Of a stretch of 64,000 nucleotides of DNA, positions 60,135 to 64,000 are shown piece after piece; the stretch's first letter is position 1; every line of letters starts with the position of its first letter. The notes beneath the pieces are model-generated. The model saw only the letters and a program-made list of their open reading frames with translations, did not search any database and was not told the DNA's origin. Position numbers and translations under genes: made by a program. Origin of the DNA: Pectobacterium aroidearum (lineage in GTDB: Bacteria; Pseudomonadota; Gammaproteobacteria; Enterobacterales; Enterobacteriaceae); assembly GCF_015689195.1 (NCBI RefSeq), contig NZ_CP065044.1, forward strand, positions 558,001-622,000. Direction: 5' to 3'.

Positions 60135-61658
60135 CTACCTGAGTTTTTTGGAGACCGTACCCGCCCCCTTTCCGCCAGCATTACCAGCATCCTTTGTGCC
60201 CGCTGAAAAACTATTTGCGATTGTCCCCGCCCGAATGCCCGCCCAGGCCAGCGCTCCGACCCAGAATGCCGGGAGCACAATGAACATCGTGCCCATAACG
60301 AAGTTCAGCAACATGTCGCTGAAGGTATTGTGCATGCCTACAAGCGGATCAACATTGTTGTGTGGCCGATTCCAGCCCCATCCCCATCCGTAAAGCGCAT
60401 CGAGGATCGTACTGTCGAGCCAGCGTGCAAGCTGGAACCAGAAATCCACAAAGAACAGCGCAAATTGCACGATGCTGAGCGTGACAACGGTCTTCAGGTC
60501 GTAGGTGCCGACCAGGAGCACCAGAGGGATACAGATCACCAGTGCCATCTTCAGTAGTGCAAGCACCATCGGCAGTGCCTGGCGTACGACGTCCAATGCC
60601 GGGAATGCGGCGATTCCTCCAATGGTCATGCCGATGTCGCCTGCAGCACGTGTGACGATATTCGGTAAGGTTTTGTCGATTTGACCGCCATAATCGGTGT
60701 AAACGCTGCCTTGATTGAGTTTTTGCTGGCGGGGGGATGCAAGTGCCCTGATGACGGAGTCATCTACCTCTGCACGGCTGATGAATCCCGCCCAGTTGGC
60801 AATACGGCTGAGTAGGCTGGGATCGACCTGTGCCAGCAGGCGCGCGCGTAAACCGTTGCCACCATCGCTCCACCACTGGCGGCAACTTGGGTAGCCCGCC
60901 CCGCTTGGCACCTGAGCCAGTCCAGCGTCACGATTGCTGTCGTAAGCCCAGCCCTCACGTGGTGTCTTGGCGCGGTAGGTGTCATAGAAGCCGCTGGTGC
61001 TGACAAAATAGGTCGAGCCGATCCAGGTCACGTCGTGCATTTGTGCTTCATCAAGATCAGGACGGCTCATGAACAGTTTGGCGCGTGCAGGGCCGTAGCA
61101 GTCGTGGGTAAAGTCTGCGACTTCCTGAGCCAGTAGGGGATTGTCAATCCGGGTGGCATTGATCTCCATCCGCATTTGTCGCAGGTCGGTGCCGCATGGG
61201 ATAGCCGCCACCGAGGCACCCGTGATCGCGCGTGAGAGCGTATGCATGAAGGCCCACCAGACTGGCACTTTTGCACTCTGGTTGTTGAGGGTGCTGAATG
61301 ATTGCGACCAGCCCGTGTCTTCGGGCTGGGGCACGCTGATCTGGCACTGTGCCGAACGCGCCTGATCGTACCTGATCGTGTCGAGGTCAACATCGATGAA
61401 CGGAATACCGGCGAACATCACCACCACGATCGCCACCCATACCCGATTTTCAATGCGCATTGAAGACAGGATGCCCTTGTTGCCTTCGTCGGCACCCTCG
61501 GTACGGGATCTCAGCCATTCGTCGATGATGATGGCTACGAAGGGGAGGACGAACACGCCGCTGGAAACCAGTACAGCCCAAATACCGTTGTGGACGACCC
61601 AGCTCACCAGGGTCAGGTAATACTCCAGATAATCGGTAGTGAAAAGCGTCATGGTCAT
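60135..61658 (-). CDS. traG: Conjugal transfer protein, TraG N-terminal domain type
   Basis: 507 residues. Several membrane helices near the N-terminus (LVSWVVHNGIWAVLVSSGVF), a central periplasmic region with conserved cysteines, then further helices at ~340-470. This is the TraG N-terminal family used in mating-pair stabilisation of GI-type (MPF_G) secretion systems. The C-terminus is a short Gly-rich tail without the entry-exclusion part of F TraG. It lies in an operon with the two genes upstream. Confidence 0.88.
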   Translation of the reverse strand: MTMTLFTTDYLEYYLTLVSWVVHNGIWAVLVSSGVFVLPFVAIIIDEWLRSRTEGADEGNKGILSSMRIENRVWVAIVVVMFAGIPFIDVDLDTIRYDQARSAQCQISVPQPEDTGWSQSFSTLNNQSAKVPVWWAFMHTLSRAITGASVAAIPCGTDLRQMRMEINATRIDNPLLAQEVADFTHDCYGPARAKLFMSRPDLDEAQMHDVTWIGSTYFVSTSGFYDTYRAKTPREGWAYDSNRDAGLAQVPSGAGYPSCRQWWSDGGNGLRARLLAQVDPSLLSRIANWAGFISRAEVDDSVIRALASPRQQKLNQGSVYTDYGGQIDKTLPNIVTRAAGDIGMTIGGIAAFPALDVVRQALPMVLALLKMALVICIPLVLLVGTYDLKTVVTLSIVQFALFFVDFWFQLARWLDSTILDALYGWGWGWNRPHNNVDPLVGMHNTFSDMLLNFVMGTMFIVLPAFWVGALAWAGIRAGTIANSFSAGTKDAGNAGGKGAGTVSKKLR

Positions 61659-61664
61659 ACTCCC

Positions 61665-62015
61665 CTATACGTCCTGTACCAACAGGCTGAATTCCAGCAC
61701 CAGTAACGCGGCGATACCGGAAATCTCGGCACGAATGAGCCTGCGCCGGGCGTCGGAGCGGGTATCGCGCAGGAGCAGGCGGCGGCGCATCCACAGCCAG
61801 CCATAAACGGTGGCACCGTACAGGCACACGCGCCACAACAGGAAATAGCTGGCCGCATCGGCCAGCCAGTGTTCCCAGCCAGCGATGCTGCCAGCGAAGT
61901 AGATGCCCAGGACGTTGGCTGTGACGGTGATGATCAGCAACGCCACCGTCCACAGGAGGACTCTGACGGTACGCCAACGGAACAGACGGTGTGATCGCAA
62001 CCAGGCAAGACTCAT
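61665..62015 (-). CDS. Small ICE membrane protein
   Basis: 116 residues with three membrane segments and a basic cytoplasmic loop (RRRLLLRDTRSDARRRLIRAE). Found between the TraG-like and TIGR03755-like genes, overlapping the latter by 4 bp. Its position fits a conserved hypothetical of PFGI-type conjugation operons. Confidence 0.7.
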   Translation of the reverse strand: MSLAWLRSHRLFRWRTVRVLLWTVALLIITVTANVLGIYFAGSIAGWEHWLADAASYFLLWRVCLYGATVYGWLWMRRRLLLRDTRSDARRRLIRAEISGIAALLVLEFSLLVQDV

Positions 62016-63412
62016 GGCGTGCCTCCGGGGTTGGGGCGTTGCAACTGGTCAAGACGGTTAGGTACGGGATCGCCTTCATAAATGCCGCGTGAGCCTGCTG
62101 CGCGTGCGCTGTGGCGCTGGATGATGGCCATCGGCGAGTTGTTGGTGAGTTCGCGGCGCAGTTCAAGCTCGGTTTTGAGATTAAGGATCTCGCGGTCAAG
62201 CGTGTTGCTTTCCTGATCGACGGCGGCGACTGCCAACTGGTTGGCGGCGACGTTTGGCTCTTTCCTGCCGGTCAGTAGCGTACGTTGCAGCAGCAGGGCT
62301 TTTTCCAGTACCGATGCCAGCGCGACTTCGGAGGCCAGACGTCGGGCCAGGATGTCTTGATCGGGTTCGTCACGCAGTGCCTCGATCACGCCACGGGTGA
62401 TGGGCAGTGAGGTACTGCCAGCCTTGCTAAGGTTCTCGAACGTGGTGTGGCGTGCTCCGCTGACCAGCTCTTGCAGCGCTTCCAGTTTGGTGTCGTATTC
62501 GTCCTGGATGACCGGGGTCAATCCGACGCCAGGCAAGGTCTCGGTCTTGGTGCAGCCTTCGCAGGTGCGTTGTTCCTGTTCGCCCAGCACACGCGTGGCA
62601 AAGTCGATGGCTTGTTGGGGGGATGCCCACGTCTGGCAGGACAGGCTTTGGCAATTTGCCGGGTCGATGGGGGCGGTGTCGGTTACCCCACGGCCATTGA
62701 CCAGGTTGTAGCCTGCACGGGTTACGTCCCCGACGACCTTGATTGAGCGCTGACCTGCACCACCGGCATTGCTGCCACCCACCCATGGTACGCCGTCGTT
62801 GCCCCGGTTGTTTTCGGCCTGTTCAATGGCTGACACGGCGTCGCTGCTGCTGACCGCCTGACGCAGCGCCATGCCTTCGGCGATCTGGCTCCAGCCGAGC
62901 TGGCCGCCTGCGGTGTCTGCCATTTTTTCAGCCATCGCTCGGCAGGTGAGTTTGGAGCGATCAAAGTCGAGTCGGGCTTGCAGAACGCCATTGGTCAGCA
63001 GGTTATAGAGGCCCGGATCGGCCCGCTGGATGATCAGTGCGGGCAACGAGGCGACGGCGCTGGTGGCGCTCTGGATCACGTTACCCATGATGTTCTGAAA
63101 GCCGTTGGTCAGCCCATTGAGCTGATTCTGGATGGTGGTACTGATGTTCATGTCACCGCAGATCAGGTTGCTGTTCCAGCCTACACCGACACCAATCGAG
63201 CGCATGCCGACCGCACCGCTCATTGATACGGCGTTACCGCCGCCGATGGAGTACATCACTTCATCACCAATGACGGCTCCGCTGTTCTGGAAGCCTCCGT
63301 CCTGTGCCAGAGCCAGACCACTGCTTAGCGTCAGTGCAGCAACCCATAGCGTGGGTTGCCACAGGCGCGGCACAAGAATTGAAAACGCTTTCGGGTCGAG
63401 ACGTTTCATCAT
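62012..63412 (-). CDS. Integrating conjugative element protein (TIGR03755/PFL_4711-like)
   Basis: 466 residues with a signal peptide (LTLSSGLALA). The mature part starts QDGGFQNSGAVIGDEVMYSI, characteristic of the PFL_4711 family of ICE-specific exported proteins, thought to act in the outer part of the mating channel. Contains paired cysteines (LICGD, LTCRA, CQSLSC, CEGC). It follows the TIGR03756-like gene by 7 bp. Confidence 0.88.
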   Translation of the reverse strand: MMKRLDPKAFSILVPRLWQPTLWVAALTLSSGLALAQDGGFQNSGAVIGDEVMYSIGGGNAVSMSGAVGMRSIGVGVGWNSNLICGDMNISTTIQNQLNGLTNGFQNIMGNVIQSATSAVASLPALIIQRADPGLYNLLTNGVLQARLDFDRSKLTCRAMAEKMADTAGGQLGWSQIAEGMALRQAVSSSDAVSAIEQAENNRGNDGVPWVGGSNAGGAGQRSIKVVGDVTRAGYNLVNGRGVTDTAPIDPANCQSLSCQTWASPQQAIDFATRVLGEQEQRTCEGCTKTETLPGVGLTPVIQDEYDTKLEALQELVSGARHTTFENLSKAGSTSLPITRGVIEALRDEPDQDILARRLASEVALASVLEKALLLQRTLLTGRKEPNVAANQLAVAAVDQESNTLDREILNLKTELELRRELTNNSPMAIIQRHSARAAGSRGIYEGDPVPNRLDQLQRPNPGGTP

Positions 63413-63419
63413 TATGTCC

Positions 63420-64000
63420 TCAGTTGAAATCTACGCTGCCAAGAAAGGTCTGGCCGCGTCGCTGGCAGCAGCTATAAGGTCGCCAGAGTGCCCAGGCGTA
63501 GTTGTCTTGCTGTGCCTGAGTGTGTGTTCCGTTGTGTGGGAAGACCGTGCAGGAAGAGGAGGAACGAGGGGCCAATTCTTGCCATTTTCCGGTTGCAGCA
63601 TCGCTTTCCATCAGTGCGCCTGCCGGCCAGTAACCGTCGCGTGCGTTGGCGAGCAGGGGTTGGTATACGTGCAGTTGCCCTCTGCGGGTCACGATATCGC
63701 CCGCCCGCTGGGCGACCACGGCGCTGGCCTTGTAGCTGTCCACCTGGTGCAGGAAACCGCCGCGTGGATAGACGTTGCCCCACAGGTTCAGTGCGGTGCG
63801 TGCGCCGATCTCGCGCATACCGGGGATCAGCGCCTCGGGGTACACCGCTTCGGGAATGTTGTAGCGCCACGCGATGGTATCGAGTGTGCTCAGCAGGTAC
63901 GGCATGAAGGCGGTGCCAGCACCATCGCAGATGGTGCCTGATGATGCGGCAAACTGACTGAACACCTGGCCGCCGGGGTGGCCGATCACGTCTGCGTTAC
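63420..64000 (-). CDS. Integrating conjugative element protein (TIGR03756/PFL_4710, TraU-like), partial
   Basis: The C-terminal ~193 residues of a TraU-like exported protein; the gene continues past the right edge, the frame staying open through 64000 (NADVIG before the first Met). Segments IGHPGGQVFSQF and SSCTVFPHNGTH are typical of PFL_4710 proteins. First visible gene of the mating-pair operon. Confidence 0.86.
   Translation of the reverse strand, partial: NADVIGHPGGQVFSQFAASSGTICDGAGTAFMPYLLSTLDTIAWRYNIPEAVYPEALIPGMREIGARTALNLWGNVYPRGGFLHQVDSYKASAVVAQRAGDIVTRRGQLHVYQPLLANARDGYWPAGALMESDAATGKWQELAPRSSSSCTVFPHNGTHTQAQQDNYAWALWRPYSCCQRRGQTFLGSVDFN

Overview
The backbone looks like a soft-rot enterobacterium, most likely Pectobacterium. 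This is inferred from the Enterobacterales gene order (pgi-yjeI-epmB/efp-ecnB-blc-frdDCBA/epmA-mscM-psd-rsgA/orn-tRNA-Gly), protein sequences that resemble E. coli but are diverged, and a horizontally acquired element in the tRNA-Gly locus. Species was not tested.

Positions 1-30900 are chromosomal core with small insertions. In order: the 3' part of metH; an iron-uptake pair (AraC-type regulator and a TonB siderophore receptor broken by a frameshift); an AT-rich exported intradiol dioxygenase; a CitT-like transporter; yjbB; an IS110-family element; lysC with its lysine riboswitch; pgi; the EF-P modification genes; fumarate reductase; epmA; mscM-psd; rsgA; orn; and two identical tRNA-Gly(GCC) genes. 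The clearest unusual signal here is the IS110 element. Its 5' non-coding region reads as a bridge RNA whose guides match its own two ends and the loop of a structured dispersed repeat, and the element sits in exactly that loop.

From about 30826 to the right edge lies an integrative and conjugative element of the ICEclc/PFGI type. It starts with a P4-type integrase next to the tRNA-Gly 3' end. A defence block follows: a KAP NTPase, a PD-(D/E)XK-like protein, and a HamA/HamB pair that fits the Hachiman system. Next come two Ner-like regulators, each behind a ~200-nt leader whose hairpins covary between the copies.

Positions 43890-56009 are a type VI secretion cargo: a sigma-54-like promoter, hcp, vgrG, an Eag chaperone, a PAAR-Rhs effector with a GIY-YIG-like toxin tip, its Imm26-like immunity protein, a frameshifted orphan Rhs tip with a pentapeptide-repeat partner, and a sigma-54 activator. 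The last 8 kb carry conjugation genes: a MOBH relaxase, a TraG N-terminal protein and two ICE-specific exported proteins. The last of these runs off the window, so the right end of the element is not seen.
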